Counted from the first letter of the stretch, positions 1 to 7,088 are shown. The stretch is DNA of 9,372 bases from Anaerolineales bacterium (GCA_025938055.1 JAICQC010000170.1:1-9372); one strand, 5' to 3'. The notes: a model not told the origin generated them from the sequence alone. Made by a program: numbers and translations.

Positions 1-5
1 AAATT

Positions 6-242
6 ATGAAAGACCTGATTGAATACATCGACAAATCGCTGGTGGATCATCCAGACGAAGTGCAGGTGCGGCAAAGTGGAGGTGGGTCACGGGTCCGCAT
101 CGAGCTCAGCGTCTCGAAGGATGACATGGGACGCGTGATTGGGAAGGGCGGCAAAGTTGCAAACTCGATCCGCACACTCCTGCGAGTGGCGGCAGAGCGG
201 GAAGGCAAGCAGGCTACTCTCGATGTGGTTGAGCCAGAATAA
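6..242 (+). CDS. khpA: KhpA-like KH-domain RNA-binding protein
   Basis: A 78-residue protein that is essentially one type II KH domain, a fold that binds single-stranded RNA in the cytoplasm. The diagnostic GxxG loop is visible as GKGG at residues 46-49, inside GRVIGKGGKVANSIR, and is flanked by the expected beta and alpha segments. The length matches the KhpA (YlqC) family of about 75-80 residues. In several Gram-positive bacteria KhpA partners KhpB to bind many transcripts; no khpB is present here. Its TAA stop shares one base with the ATG of rimM, so translation is probably coupled. The usual order in many bacteria is rpsP-khpA-rimM-trmD, so rpsP is likely just left of the window (inference). 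Only five bases precede the ATG, so the ribosome binding site cannot be assessed. Confidence 0.93.
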   Translation: MKDLIEYIDKSLVDHPDEVQVRQSGGGSRVRIELSVSKDDMGRVIGKGGKVANSIRTLLRVAAEREGKQATLDVVEPE

Positions 243-778
243 TGGCTGATACGAAGAACGCTCCAGGCTCGCCAGACGGCGAGCCTGTGTATTTGGCTGT
301 TGGCTTTTTACGCCGACCGCATGGCGTGCATGGGGAAATCATCATGGATCTGCATACAGATTTCCCTGAGCGGCTCAAGTCTGGGCGAAAGCTTTTCATT
401 GGCGATGAGCATAAGGCGGTCACGCTCACCGGCGCACGTCCACACGCAAAAGGGATGCTGGTCTCGTTCAAAAATATTGAGACCCCGGAAGATGCGGGGC
501 TGTATCGCAACCAGTGGATATACGTCAAATCGACAGATGTGCCGCCTCTGCCGGAAGGCAAACTCTATCAACACGAGCTGCTCGGGTTTGCGATACTTAA
601 CGAGGACGGCAACCCTCTCGGCGAATTGGTGGAGATCATCGAGACGGGTGCGAACGATGTGTATGTTGTCAGAAATGAATCCGGAAAAGAGATTCTGTTG
701 CCTGCAATCCCCTCGGTCGTTCTGGAACTCGACCCTGCCCGCCGTTTAATGCGCGTTCACTTGCTTGAGGGATTGTAA
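242..778 (+). CDS. rimM: Ribosome maturation factor RimM
   Basis: A 178-residue protein of normal length for RimM, which binds ribosomal protein S19 and helps mature the 3' (head) domain of 16S rRNA in the 30S subunit. The N-terminal RimM barrel spans about residues 16-97 and starts with the family signature GFLRRPHGVHGE (21-32). The C-terminal PRC-barrel spans about 105-178 and shows YQHELLG (109-115), GANDVYVV (136-143) and LLPAI (152-156). The ATG overlaps the khpA stop by one base, which suggests translational coupling. The first 15 residues are a non-conserved tail. In many genomes trmD follows rimM; here no trmD is seen and the next gene is dprA, 89 bases on. No terminator with a T-tract follows rimM. 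Confidence 0.95.
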   Translation: MADTKNAPGSPDGEPVYLAVGFLRRPHGVHGEIIMDLHTDFPERLKSGRKLFIGDEHKAVTLTGARPHAKGMLVSFKNIETPEDAGLYRNQWIYVKSTDVPPLPEGKLYQHELLGFAILNEDGNPLGELVEIIETGANDVYVVRNESGKEILLPAIPSVVLELDPARRLMRVHLLEGL

Positions 779-818
779 CGGTGGTTGAGTAGCCCTGCGC
801 GTTCATTGCGAAGTGTAC

Positions 819-837
819 GTCCCGACAAACACGGGAC
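819..837 (+). other. GC-rich hairpin in the rimM-dprA gap
   Basis: GTCCCG (819-824) pairs perfectly with CGGGAC (832-837) around a 7-base loop, giving a 6 bp stem. No T-run follows, so it is not a convincing intrinsic terminator. Bases 836-840 (ACAAC) could instead pair with GTTGT at 852-856, which would exclude the outer part of the first stem. The role is unknown; it may be a weak attenuator or mRNA 3'-end stabiliser for khpA-rimM. Confidence 0.35.
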
Positions 838-861
838 AACTTAACCAGCGAGTTGTAAAAT
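833..861 (+). promoter_or_regulatory. Possible sigma-70-type promoter for a leaderless dprA transcript
   Basis: A GGGACA box (833-838, 4 of 6 to TTGACA) is followed after 17 bases by TAAAAT (856-861, 5 of 6 to TATAAT). A transcript starting about 7 bases after the -10 box would begin at the ATG of dprA (868). No Shine-Dalgarno sequence precedes that ATG, which fits leaderless translation. The -35 match is modest and overlaps the right arm of the upstream hairpin. Confidence 0.35.
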
Positions 862-867
862 TATTCC

Positions 868-1974
868 ATGATGGACAAACGCTACTGGATTGGCTTCAAC
901 TTGATCAAAGGCATCGGCGCGGTGCGTATGCAGGCGCTGATCCGGCATTTCGGCGATCTCGAGCTTGCCTGGAGGGCAGCGCCCATAGATCTGGCGCGAG
1001 CAGGACTGAGCTCGAAAGTGATCGAGCGCATCGTCCAGGCGCGTCAGAATGTCGATCTGGATAAAGTCTGGGCGAAGATCGAGGCACAGGGCATCAAAAT
1101 CCTGACGTGGGAGGATGATGCGTATCCACAGCGATTGAAGGAAATAGACCAGCCGCCTCCCGTGTTATATATTCGCGGCGAATATTTGCCAGACGATCTA
1201 TTTGCAGTCGCTATTGTAGGTACGCGGCGTGTCACGGCATATGGCAGACAAATCACGGAAGAATTGTCTGCGTTTCTGGCAGCCAATGGAATTACTGTCA
1301 TCAGCGGCTTGGCGCGCGGTGTGGACGCGGTCGCTCATCAGACGGCTTTGAAAGCTGGCGGACGAACGATCGGTGTGCTGGGTTCCGGTGTGGATAAGAT
1401 CTATCCGCCTGAACACCGCGCCCTGGCTGAAAAAATGATGGAGCGCGGCGCGATCATCAGCGATTATGCTCCGGGCACGCCGCCAGATGCATCGAACTTT
1501 CCGCCGCGCAACCGCATCATTTCAGGGTTATCATTGGCGGTCGTCGTGATCGAAGCCGGTGAGACAAGCGGCGCATTGATCACTGCCGAATTCGCTGCAG
1601 AACAGGGACGTGAGATATTTGCCGTGCCTGGTAGTATACTTGCGCCGCAAAGCAAGGGCACGAACAAACTGATCCAGAACGGGGCGCTGCCTCTGTTGAG
1701 CGTGAATGATCTGATGCAGGCACTGGACCTGACCCGCGCCGGCGAGCAGAAAGCCGCGCGCAAGATCATCCCTGCTGATGAAACAGAAGCACGCTTGATG
1801 AACGTTCTCGGGGAAGAACCTTTACATGTCGATGAGATTCGCAATCAGACGGAGTTACCTATCGAAAAAGTTTCAGCCACATTGGCGTTAATGGAACTCA
1901 AGGGGATGGTGCGTCAGGTGGGCGGCATGAATTACGTCGCTGTACGTGAGGTACAATCCGACTACTTTGCTTAG
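868..1974 (+). CDS. dprA: DNA processing protein DprA (Smf)
   Basis: DprA binds incoming single-stranded DNA and loads RecA during natural transformation; it is also widespread in bacteria not known to be competent. The 368 residues show the three-part layout. A helix-hairpin-helix-like N-terminus covers about 1-65, with IKGIGAVR at 13-20. The Rossmann-like DprA core covers about 75-285, with VGTRR (117-121), SGLARGVDA (146-154), FPPRNRIISG (211-220), GETSGALITA (231-240) and SKGTN (262-266). A DprA-type winged helix covers about 303-365. The start is a double ATG (868 and 871) without a Shine-Dalgarno sequence. Homology begins immediately after it, so a later start is unlikely. manC follows 21 bases downstream, suggesting co-transcription. 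No other competence gene is in the window. Confidence 0.95.
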   Translation: MMDKRYWIGFNLIKGIGAVRMQALIRHFGDLELAWRAAPIDLARAGLSSKVIERIVQARQNVDLDKVWAKIEAQGIKILTWEDDAYPQRLKEIDQPPPVLYIRGEYLPDDLFAVAIVGTRRVTAYGRQITEELSAFLAANGITVISGLARGVDAVAHQTALKAGGRTIGVLGSGVDKIYPPEHRALAEKMMERGAIISDYAPGTPPDASNFPPRNRIISGLSLAVVVIEAGETSGALITAEFAAEQGREIFAVPGSILAPQSKGTNKLIQNGALPLLSVNDLMQALDLTRAGEQKAARKIIPADETEARLMNVLGEEPLHVDEIRNQTELPIEKVSATLALMELKGMVRQVGGMNYVAVREVQSDYFA

Positions 1975-1995
1975 GATGAGGACAGGATACAGGAC

Positions 1996-3099
1996 ATGGA
2001 ACATGTTGATGCTGTGCATACATATGCAGTGATCATGGCTGGAGGCGGCGGGACCCGCCTGTGGCCCATCTCCAGGAAAGAAACGCCCAAACAATTACTT
2101 CCCCTGCTTGGCAAGGACACTTTGTTTCAAAGCACGGTGGCTCGGCTCGAGAAGATCTTCCCGCCCGAACGGATTTTGGTCGTGACCGTGGCGGAGCAGG
2201 CGCGTGAGATGCAGAAACAGGTGCCTTCCATCCCGGCGGAGAACTATTTGATCGAACCGGCACCCCGCGGCACCGCCTCTGTGGTAGGATTGGCGGCTGC
2301 AGTGCTCCAGAAGCGCGACCCGCAGGCTGTTATGGCGATACAGACCTCGGACCATTACATTCGCAACCGTGATCTGTTCCATTACTTGATCAGCGCCGCC
2401 TTTGATGTCGCTCAGAAAAATTATCTGGTGACTCTCGGGATCACACCGACCTATCCCTCTACCGGATACGGTTATATTCAGCAGGGTGAGCCGCTGGACG
2501 GTGAGTACAGGTATCCAGTCTACACGGTGCAGCGCTTCAAGGAAAAGCCTGATGAAGATACTGCCCAGCAGTTGCTGCGCAGCGGTGACCACTCCTGGAA
2601 CAGCGGGATGTTTGTGTGGCGCGTGGATGCGATCCTGGGCGAGATCGAGCGCCAGATGCCCGAGCTTTTCGGAGCTGTCAGCAAGATTGCCGCTGCCTGG
2701 GGTACGTCCCAACAGGATGACGTTCTGCAGTCGCTCTGGTTTGACCTAAAAAGCCAGACCATCGATTACGGCGTCATGGAAAAAGCCGAGCGTGTGGCTG
2801 TGCTGCCTGCAGGCGGGCTGGGTTGGAACGATGTTGGCTCCTGGGATTCGCTCTTCGATGTCCTCCTGCCCGATATGAACGGGAACGTGGCGACTAGCGG
2901 GCAGCACCTTGCCGTCGATACGCACAGCACACTTGTGTATACTAAGAACGATGATCGGCTTGTGGTGACGATCGGTTTGGATGATATGGTCATAGTTGAT
3001 GCCGGTGATGTGTTGATGGTCTGTAAAGTGGATCAGTCACAAAAGGTAAAGGATGTGGTGGAACATCTGAAAAAACACCACCAGGAGAAATACTTATAG
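1996..3099 (+). CDS. manC: Mannose-1-phosphate guanylyltransferase
   Basis: Cytoplasmic nucleotidyltransferase that makes GDP-mannose from mannose-1-phosphate and GTP, feeding mannosylation, capsule or exopolysaccharide synthesis. The 367 residues form a single nucleotidyltransferase domain with the NTP-binding signature AGGGGTRLWP (15-24) and the conserved PKQ lysine (K32). Other motifs are IEPAPRGTA (86-94), TSDH (117-120, where many relatives have PADH), FKEKPD (181-186), WNSGMF (201-206), DYGVMEK (257-263) and WNDVGSW (277-283). A short beta-helix-like tail follows. The C-terminal phosphomannose isomerase domain of the bifunctional, roughly 470-residue enzymes is absent. The ATG at 1996 gives about ten residues before the conserved AVIMAGG strand, as expected. 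Only weak purine-rich sequence precedes it. It lies between dprA and topA, which are often neighbours in other bacteria. Confidence 0.93.
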   Translation: MEHVDAVHTYAVIMAGGGGTRLWPISRKETPKQLLPLLGKDTLFQSTVARLEKIFPPERILVVTVAEQAREMQKQVPSIPAENYLIEPAPRGTASVVGLAAAVLQKRDPQAVMAIQTSDHYIRNRDLFHYLISAAFDVAQKNYLVTLGITPTYPSTGYGYIQQGEPLDGEYRYPVYTVQRFKEKPDEDTAQQLLRSGDHSWNSGMFVWRVDAILGEIERQMPELFGAVSKIAAAWGTSQQDDVLQSLWFDLKSQTIDYGVMEKAERVAVLPAGGLGWNDVGSWDSLFDVLLPDMNGNVATSGQHLAVDTHSTLVYTKNDDRLVVTIGLDDMVIVDAGDVLMVCKVDQSQKVKDVVEHLKKHHQEKYL

Positions 3100-3104
3100 A
3101 ATAG

Positions 3105-3142
3105 GTCATTGCGAGCAGCGTATGCAAAAGCCTCGTAATGGC
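3105..3142. repeat. Imperfect 11-bp palindrome in the topA leader, REP-like
   Basis: GTCATTGCGAG (3105-3115) can pair with CTCGTAATGGC (3132-3142) over all 11 positions, counting two G-U pairs, around a 16-base loop. No T-run follows, so it is not a typical terminator. The arm resembles the CATTGCGAG core I recall from dispersed palindromic repeats in many bacterial genomes (recollection, not a search). A shorter match, TCATTGCGA, occurs at 803-811 in the rimM-dprA gap, without a clear second arm. Its position in the 5' leader of topA argues that the coding region starts after it. Confidence 0.5.
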
Positions 3143-3148
3143 ATATAC

Positions 3149-3153
3149 AAAGG
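3149..3153 (+). promoter_or_regulatory. Ribosome binding site that decides the topA start
   Basis: AAAGG at 3149-3153 lies 7 bases before the ATG at 3161. The earlier in-frame ATG at 3122 lies inside the loop of the palindrome, has no Shine-Dalgarno sequence, and would add 13 residues with no recognisable domain. This site therefore supports 3161 as the start. Confidence 0.6.
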
Positions 3154-3160
3154 TTATGGT

Positions 3161-5470
3161 ATGGAAGCATATTGTATGAAGTGCAAGACCAAGCGTGAGA
3201 TGAAAGATCCGATTGCATCATTCAATGCAAAGGGATCACCTGTCACGATCGGTGTCTGCACCGTTTGTGGAACAAAACTTTATAGAATGGGTAGGACCGA
3301 GGCGCATGAAGGCATGACGCCTCCTGAAAAGCCTGCCAAGGTGGTAAAGCGCGACGGCAAACTGGTGATTGTCGAATCACCGGCAAAAGCCAAAACGGTC
3401 GGGCGTTACCTCGGCAAGGGCTTCACCGTCCGCGCCTCGGTGGGGCATGTGCGCGACTTGTTAAAGTCCCAGCTTTCGGTGGATGTGGATAATAATTTCA
3501 CACCGAAGTACCGGGTTCCCAATGAAAAGAAGGATGTGGTCAAGGAACTCAAGAAGCTGGCACAGAAGGCGGAGGAAGTCTATCTCGCGACCGACCCGGA
3601 TCGCGAAGGTGAATCGATCTCGTGGCATTTGATGGAAGCCGCGCAGATCGAGCCCGAGCGCGCCAAGCGTGTGGTCTTTCACGAGATCACCGAATCGGCG
3701 GTCAAGGACGCGTTCTCGCGCCCGCGTCAGATCAACATGGACCTTGTGGACGCACAACAGGCGCGCCGCGTGCTGGACCGCCTTGTGGGCTACAGCATCA
3801 GCCCGATCCTGTGGGAGAAAGTGCGCGGGCGCCTCTCAGCGGGACGCGTCCAATCGGTGGCGCTGCGGCTGATCGTCGAGCGCGAGCGTGAAATCGAAGC
3901 GTTCGTTCCGGTGGAATACTGGTCCATCCATGCCGAGCTTCAGCCGGATGGAATCAAATCCACGTTCCTCGCCAAGCTGGCGAAAATCGACGAAAAGGAA
4001 CCTGAGCTGCCGAACGAAGAAACGGTCAAGCCGATCCTGATCGACATGGAAACTGCCGCGTACGAGGTGACCAAGGTCAAGCGCGGCGAACGACGACGTA
4101 AACCATCGGCTCCTTTTACCACCTCCACGCTGCAGCAGGAGGCTTCGCGCAAACTCGGCTTTACCGCCAAACGCACGATGGCTCTCGCACAGGGACTGTA
4201 TGAAGGGCAGGACGTGGGCACGGGCGGCACCACGGGTCTGATTACCTATATGCGTACCGACTCGACCAACGTCTCGATCGGCGCTCAAAACGAAGCACGT
4301 GATTACATCAAAGGCAAATACGGCGCGGACTTTTTACCCGCCGAGGCGCCGCAATATCGCACGCGCTCTGCGAATGCTCAGGAAGCGCATGAAGCCATTC
4401 GCCCAACGTCCGTGATGCGCGATCCGGAACAGGTCAAAGAATATCTCGAACCGGCGATGTTTAAGCTTTATCGCCTGATCTGGCAGCGGTTCGTCGCCTC
4501 CCAGATGGAAGCCGCCGTCTACGATACGCTGCAGGTGGAAGTGACCGGCAGGACGAACGAGCATGTGTACCTCTTGCGAACATCCGGCTCCACGGTGAAG
4601 TTCGCCGGCTTCCTGGTGGTGTACGAAGAAGCCAAGAACGAAGATGTCAAGTCCGACGAGGACGAGGAGAACATCCGTATCCCTGCGGGAATTGCCGAGG
4701 GGCAAAAGCAGGAACTCATCCGTCTCATCCCCGAACAGCACTTCACGCAGCCGCCGCCGCGCTATTCAGAAGCCTCGTTGGTACAGGCACTTGAAGAGGA
4801 CGGCATCGGTCGTCCATCCACCTATGCGCCCACGCTCTCCACCATCCAGCAGCGCGGCTATGTGCTGCGCGAGGAAAAGCGCCTCGTGCCGACCGACATC
4901 GGCATGCAGGTGAATGATCTAATGACTCAATACTTCCCTGACATCGTGGATCTGAAATTCACGGCTCGCATGGAGGAAGACCTCGATATGATCGCCTCCG
5001 GGCAGGCGGAGTGGGCGGAGGTGATGCACGAGTTCTATCGCCCGTTTTCCGAGGATGTGAAAAAAGCACAGGCGGAAATGCCCGTTACGAAGAGTGAACC
5101 GGAACCGATTGGTCGCAAGTGTCCGGAGGATGGCGGCGAGCTGGTCATCCGCTACGGGCGTTTCGGTAAATTCATCTCGTGCGCCAACTTCCCAACCTGC
5201 CGCTACACTGAACCGTGGCTGGAAAAGATCGGCGTGACCTGCCCGAAAGACGGCGGTGAACTCGTCGAACGCAAGACGCGCAAAGGACGCACGTTCTTTG
5301 GCTGTGAGAATTACCCGAACTGCGATTTCACCTCGTGGAAGCGACCTCTTAAGCAGCCGTGTCCGAATTGCGGCGGTTTGCTCGTTGTGGCAAGCAAGCG
5401 TGAAGCCCAATGTACAAATTGCCAGGAAACTTTCCTTCTGGAAGAGATCGTTCCTGAGACCGTTGAATAG
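3161..5470 (+). CDS. topA: DNA topoisomerase I (type IA) with N-terminal zinc ribbon
   Basis: Relaxes negatively supercoiled DNA by cutting and passing single strands. From the 3161 start it has 769 residues. An N-terminal Cys4 knuckle (C5, C8, C33, C36) resembles DUF5679 and is not part of the classical E. coli enzyme. The Toprim domain follows, with VESPAKAKTV (E72 is the expected catalytic acid) and DPDRE (145-149, metal-binding acids). The type IA core carries GLITYMRTDST, where Y363 is the expected nucleophile that bonds the 5' DNA end. Three C-terminal zinc-ribbon modules follow, at about 654-680, 694-721 and 734-754. The first two read C-x2-D (C654/D657 and C694/D697) where the family usually has C-x2-C; the third has all four cysteines. 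An in-frame ATG at 3122 is less likely as the start. A strong terminator lies 2 bases after the stop. Confidence 0.95.
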   Translation: MEAYCMKCKTKREMKDPIASFNAKGSPVTIGVCTVCGTKLYRMGRTEAHEGMTPPEKPAKVVKRDGKLVIVESPAKAKTVGRYLGKGFTVRASVGHVRDLLKSQLSVDVDNNFTPKYRVPNEKKDVVKELKKLAQKAEEVYLATDPDREGESISWHLMEAAQIEPERAKRVVFHEITESAVKDAFSRPRQINMDLVDAQQARRVLDRLVGYSISPILWEKVRGRLSAGRVQSVALRLIVEREREIEAFVPVEYWSIHAELQPDGIKSTFLAKLAKIDEKEPELPNEETVKPILIDMETAAYEVTKVKRGERRRKPSAPFTTSTLQQEASRKLGFTAKRTMALAQGLYEGQDVGTGGTTGLITYMRTDSTNVSIGAQNEARDYIKGKYGADFLPAEAPQYRTRSANAQEAHEAIRPTSVMRDPEQVKEYLEPAMFKLYRLIWQRFVASQMEAAVYDTLQVEVTGRTNEHVYLLRTSGSTVKFAGFLVVYEEAKNEDVKSDEDEENIRIPAGIAEGQKQELIRLIPEQHFTQPPPRYSEASLVQALEEDGIGRPSTYAPTLSTIQQRGYVLREEKRLVPTDIGMQVNDLMTQYFPDIVDLKFTARMEEDLDMIASGQAEWAEVMHEFYRPFSEDVKKAQAEMPVTKSEPEPIGRKCPEDGGELVIRYGRFGKFISCANFPTCRYTEPWLEKIGVTCPKDGGELVERKTRKGRTFFGCENYPNCDFTSWKRPLKQPCPNCGGLLVVASKREAQCTNCQETFLLEEIVPETVE

Positions 5471-5472
5471 CA

Positions 5473-5511
5473 GCATAGCGAAGGTTTGTTATGAGCCTTC
5501 GCTATGCTTTT
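5473..5511 (+). terminator. Intrinsic terminator after topA
   Basis: GCATAGCGAAGG (5473-5484) pairs perfectly with CCTTCGCTATGC (5496-5507), a 12 bp stem around an 11-base loop, followed by TTTT (5508-5511). It begins two bases after the topA stop and should end the left transcription unit. Confidence 0.85.
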
Positions 5512-5536
5512 GCATAATAAATGAACAGGAGAAACC

Positions 5537-5722
5537 ATGCATTTCACACCCCTTCCGTACCTCGACCCCGGCTCAGGTAGTTTCCTGATCCAGTTACTGA
5601 TCGCGGCATTGCTGGGTCTCGGCGTGGCTGTGCGCGCCTCATGGAGCAGGATCAAAGGATGGTTTGGAATTAAGTCAGAGCCCAAAGCCGATGACGACGA
5701 TGACGAACCCGAATCAAAATAG
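5537..5722 (+). CDS. Small single-helix membrane protein with YLDPGSGS motif
   Basis: A 61-residue protein of unknown function. It starts with a short tail, then YLDPGSGS (8-15), a hydrophobic helix at about 16-34 (FLIQLLIAALLGLGVAV), a basic stretch (RASWSRIKGW) and an acidic tail with five Asp in a row. The basic residues after the helix suggest a cytoplasmic C-terminus. I recall similar short proteins with a Y(L/I)DPG(S/T)GS start in several phyla, often beside methyltransferase or surface-polysaccharide genes (recollection). A good ribosome binding site, AGGAG (5527-5531), lies 5 bases before the ATG, which supports a real gene. It sits just after the topA terminator, so it needs its own promoter. 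CATAAT (5513-5518) could be a -10 box but no matching -35 is evident. Its 3' end overlaps the methyltransferase start in another frame. Confidence 0.75.
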   Translation: MHFTPLPYLDPGSGSFLIQLLIAALLGLGVAVRASWSRIKGWFGIKSEPKADDDDDEPESK

Positions 5723-7088
5723 GGGGCAGCTTTCCGCCTCCTTCCGAGACCCAAGCGGGTTCCTTTTTTCCCGTGACGGAGTTCTCTATCGCCAAGTGAA
5801 CCGCAAGTATGAGACCGAATATGCGCGATTGATGGAATCCGGCTTGTACGAGAAGCTGGTCAAAGCCGGGCTATTGGTCCCGCACGTGGAAGTGGACCAG
5901 AGTGCGGTTCAAGCTGACTCGGCTTATAAGGTCATCCAGCCGGAGCGCGTGATATTTATCTCCTATCCGTATGAATGGTCGTTCGGTCAGTTGAAGGATG
6001 CCGCTCTGGCGACCTTATCCATCCAGCGCCGGGCGTTGAAGCTGGGCATGTCGTTGAAAGATGCGAGCGCCTACAACATCCAGTTCGTGCGCGGCAGGGC
6101 GACTCTGATCGATACACTTTCCTTTGAGATCTATAAAGAGGGACAGCCCTGGGTGGCATACCGCCAGTTTTGCCAGCACTTCCTGGCGCCGCTGACATTG
6201 ATGGCACAGCGCGATGTGAGGTTGAACCAACTGCTGCGCGTCTATATCGATGGTATACCGCTGGACCTGGCAAGCCAATTGCTTCCTTCTAAAACGCGCT
6301 TCAACTTTGGTTTGCTGACTCATATCCACCTGCATGCCGGGGCACAGAAAAGATACTCGGGCGCGGAGGTGAAATCCCGCGCTGCCACGATGAGCAAGCA
6401 GGCAATGACGGGTCTGATCGATAGCCTTGACTCCACCGTCCGCAAACTGGACTGGAAACCCGGCGGCACAGAATGGGGAAATTATTACGAGATTACGAAT
6501 TACTCCGATGCTGCGTTCGAGCACAAGAAAGAATTGATCCGGGAGTGGTCAGCGAGACTCAGGCCGTCTCTGGTCTGGGACCTGGGCGCCAACCGGGGCA
6601 TCTTCAGCCGCGTGGCGGGGAAGTCTGGCGCGTACGTGGTGTCGTCAGATATAGATCCCGCAGCGGTGGAACAGAATTATCGTCAGGTGAAATCCGAGAA
6701 GACTGAAAATCTACTGCCGCTTTTGATTGACCTGACAAATCCCAGCCCATCCATCGGGTGGGCGAACGAGGAGCGCGATTCGTTCGGGTCGCGCGGTCCC
6801 GCCGATATGGTCCTGGCGCTGGCGCTGATCCATCACCTGGCGATCTCGAATAACGTGCCGTTGCCGCAGTTGGCTGACTTCTTCGCCCGAACGGGTAAAT
6901 GGCTTGTGATCGAGTTCGTACCCAAGGCGGACAGCCAGGTGCAAAAATTATTAATCTCGCGCGAGGACATTTTCCCAAACTATACGCGGGAGGGATTCGA
7001 AGCCGCGTTCGGGCAGCGTTTCAGGATCGCCGAAGCTGTGGATGTGCGCGAATCGGAGCGTGTGCTTTATCTGCTGGAACGCCTTTGA
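5691..7088 (+). CDS. Class I SAM-dependent methyltransferase with kinase-like N-terminal region
   Basis: A 465-residue protein from the ATG at 5691. TTG 5664 and ATG 5700 are other in-frame starts, and none has a strong ribosome binding site. The C-terminal half is a Rossmann-type methyltransferase. Motif I is WDLGANRG (D297 first), the ribose-binding acid region is SSDIDP (D320 first), and DMVLALALIHHL (372 onward) is motif IV-like. The N-terminal half holds FRDPSGFLF, then MSLKDASAYNIQF (D124, N129) and LIDTLSFE (D141). Their spacing recalls the D-x(4)-N loop and following acidic residue of kinase-like folds such as APH or LPS kinases (inference). The layout resembles proteins annotated as NoeA-like nodulation methyltransferases (recollection). 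The substrate is unknown. It overlaps the small membrane protein gene by 32 bases (23 if the start is 5700), so the two are probably translated together and may act at the membrane. There are no predicted membrane segments of its own. Confidence 0.82.
   Translation: MTTMTNPNQNRGQLSASFRDPSGFLFSRDGVLYRQVNRKYETEYARLMESGLYEKLVKAGLLVPHVEVDQSAVQADSAYKVIQPERVIFISYPYEWSFGQLKDAALATLSIQRRALKLGMSLKDASAYNIQFVRGRATLIDTLSFEIYKEGQPWVAYRQFCQHFLAPLTLMAQRDVRLNQLLRVYIDGIPLDLASQLLPSKTRFNFGLLTHIHLHAGAQKRYSGAEVKSRAATMSKQAMTGLIDSLDSTVRKLDWKPGGTEWGNYYEITNYSDAAFEHKKELIREWSARLRPSLVWDLGANRGIFSRVAGKSGAYVVSSDIDPAAVEQNYRQVKSEKTENLLPLLIDLTNPSPSIGWANEERDSFGSRGPADMVLALALIHHLAISNNVPLPQLADFFARTGKWLVIEFVPKADSQVQKLLISREDIFPNYTREGFEAAFGQRFRIAEAVDVRESERVLYLLERL

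Noticed and set aside
1952..1957. TACAAT inside the end of dprA as a -10 box for manC
   Set aside because: No acceptable -35 box is found at 16-18 bases upstream, and a 21-base gap suggests co-transcription with dprA.
2095..2712. 205-codon - strand frame opposite manC
   Set aside because: manC on the + strand has all family motifs; the antisense translation has none and no start signals.
3122..3160. Upstream in-frame ATG of topA adding 13 residues
   Set aside because: It lies within the palindrome loop, lacks a Shine-Dalgarno sequence, and the added residues match no domain. ATG 3161 has AAAGG 7 bases upstream.
3094..3297. Similar strings CTTATAGAATAGGT (3094) and CTTTATAGAATGGGT (3279) near the topA start
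   Set aside because: The second copy encodes conserved zinc-ribbon residues (LYRMG) and the match is short and imperfect, so chance is the simplest explanation.
4919..5476. 185-codon - strand frame opposite the topA C-terminus
   Set aside because: It overlaps clear zinc-ribbon coding sequence of topA and starts within the topA terminator region; no ribosome binding site or domain was seen.
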